Source: Planctomycetales bacterium
GTDB lineage: Bacteria > Planctomycetota > Planctomycetia > Pirellulales > UBA7805
Reading direction: 5' to 3'
Assembly: GCA_011772275.1 (NCBI GenBank)
Contig: WVZU01000407.1
Coordinates: 13,255 to 21,213, forward strand
DNA length: 7,959 nucleotides
Each line of letters starts with the position of its first letter. Within the stretch, counting starts at the first letter, position 1. Below are positions 5,932 to 7,959 of the stretch, in pieces. A model generated the notes under the pieces. That model did no database searches. It was not told where the DNA came from and saw nothing but the letters and a program-made list of their open reading frames with translations. Position numbers and translations under genes: made by a program.

Positions 5932-6234
5932 TTAGTCGACGACCTTGGCCAGGATTTCGCTCTCGCGAAGGATCTTGACGTCCTTCCCGTTCAGTTCCTG
6001 CTCCACGCCGCCGTACTTGCCAAAGTAAACTCGGTCGCCGACCGATACGGCCACCTCGCCCCGATGGCCGCTGTCCAACAGCTTGCCCGGCCCCACCGCA
6101 ACCACGGTCCCCAGCTGGGGCTTTTCTTTGGCAGTATCCGGCAGCACGATCCCGCCGGCGGTTATCTCTTCAGCGTCGCTCAACTCGACAACCACGCGGT
6201 CGTCCAACGGGCGAAATTTTTCTTGTTTGGCCAT
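5932..6234 (-). CDS. groES: GroES co-chaperonin
   Basis: A 100-residue Hsp10, the normal length. It opens with FRPLDDRVVVEL (7-18). The mobile loop (about 20-38) carries the GGIVLP segment whose Ile29-Val30-Leu31 contact the GroEL apical domain. It ends with ILRESEILAKVVD, the typical C-terminal strand. GroES forms the seven-subunit lid of the GroEL chamber. The start at 6232-6234 is chosen because AAGGA lies about 8 nt upstream; an in-frame ATG at 6259-6261 lies before that ribosome-binding site and would add a non-conserved peptide. The gene sits between two groEL genes (83 nt after the first, 105 nt before the second). It is the only groES visible, though another may lie beyond the right edge. 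Confidence 0.97.
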   Translation of the reverse strand: MAKQEKFRPLDDRVVVELSDAEEITAGGIVLPDTAKEKPQLGTVVAVGPGKLLDSGHRGEVAVSVGDRVYFGKYGGVEQELNGKDVKILRESEILAKVVD

Positions 6235-6317
6235 GGTGGATTTCCTTTTCTGTATTTGCACATGTTGCGCGGGAATTTGTGTCGCTCCAGCCTGCCTGCC
6301 GGCAGAAGGGCACCGGA

Positions 6318-7959
<1,642 letters not shown>

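Noticed and set aside
6235..6261. Upstream in-frame ATG extending groES by nine residues
   Set aside because: The good ribbon of evidence points downstream: AAGGA lies between the two ATGs and family members start at MAKQ-like sequence, so the upstream ATG is not the start.
6296..6305. 10-bp palindrome CTGCCGGCAG between groEL and groES
   Set aside because: It has no loop and no T-tract, and palindromes this short are expected in GC-rich DNA; not a terminator.
5827..6317. CIRCE operator or sigma-32-like promoter in the groE gaps
   Set aside because: I looked for TTAGCACTC/GAGTGCTAA arms and CTTGAA/CCCCAT-like boxes and saw none. The main control region of the first groEL is outside the window.

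Overview
The window is a chaperone locus from a GC-rich bacterium, most likely a planctomycete of the Pirellulales type. The assignment rests on two things. The gene order groEL–groES–groEL–dnaJ–grpE matches what I remember of Rhodopirellula-like genomes. The downstream multi-pass membrane protein also has the flavour of planctomycete conserved hypotheticals. I could not run a search, so the taxon is an inference. All eight genes I can support lie on the minus strand, so transcription runs from high to low coordinates.

Layout in transcription order: a groEL copy whose first ~21 residues lie beyond the right edge (6318-7959); groES (5932-6234); a second, clearly different groEL (4207-5826); a hairpin that looks like an intrinsic terminator (4149-4180); a TATAAT-type promoter candidate (about 4086-4114) with a leader of ~125 nt; dnaJ (2784-3953), overlapping grpE (2206-2787) by an ATGA junction; an FmdB-type zinc-ribbon protein (1844-2137); the small zinc protein YacG (1543-1722); a promoter candidate (1421-1449); and a conserved multi-pass membrane protein of unknown function that runs off the left edge (1-1312). 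No gap without a gene exceeds about 255 bases.

The genes form a protein-folding module. GroEL rings with the GroES lid make the folding chamber, and DnaJ and GrpE are the co-chaperone and nucleotide exchange factor of DnaK. No dnaK or hrcA is in the window, and I found no CIRCE-type inverted repeat (TTAGCACTC-N9-GAGTGCTAA) in any gap. The two GroELs share one visible groES but differ in their tails: the first ends in a His-containing linker plus seven GGM repeats, while the second has no GGM tail and ends in a charged stretch.

The coding content is a known type of system, and I do not see a wholly new one. The least explained signals are in the gaps. Several spacers carry degenerate repeats with a period of 7 or 8 nt, rich in G-runs on the plus strand. 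A weak hairpin covers part of the Shine-Dalgarno sequence of the second groEL.
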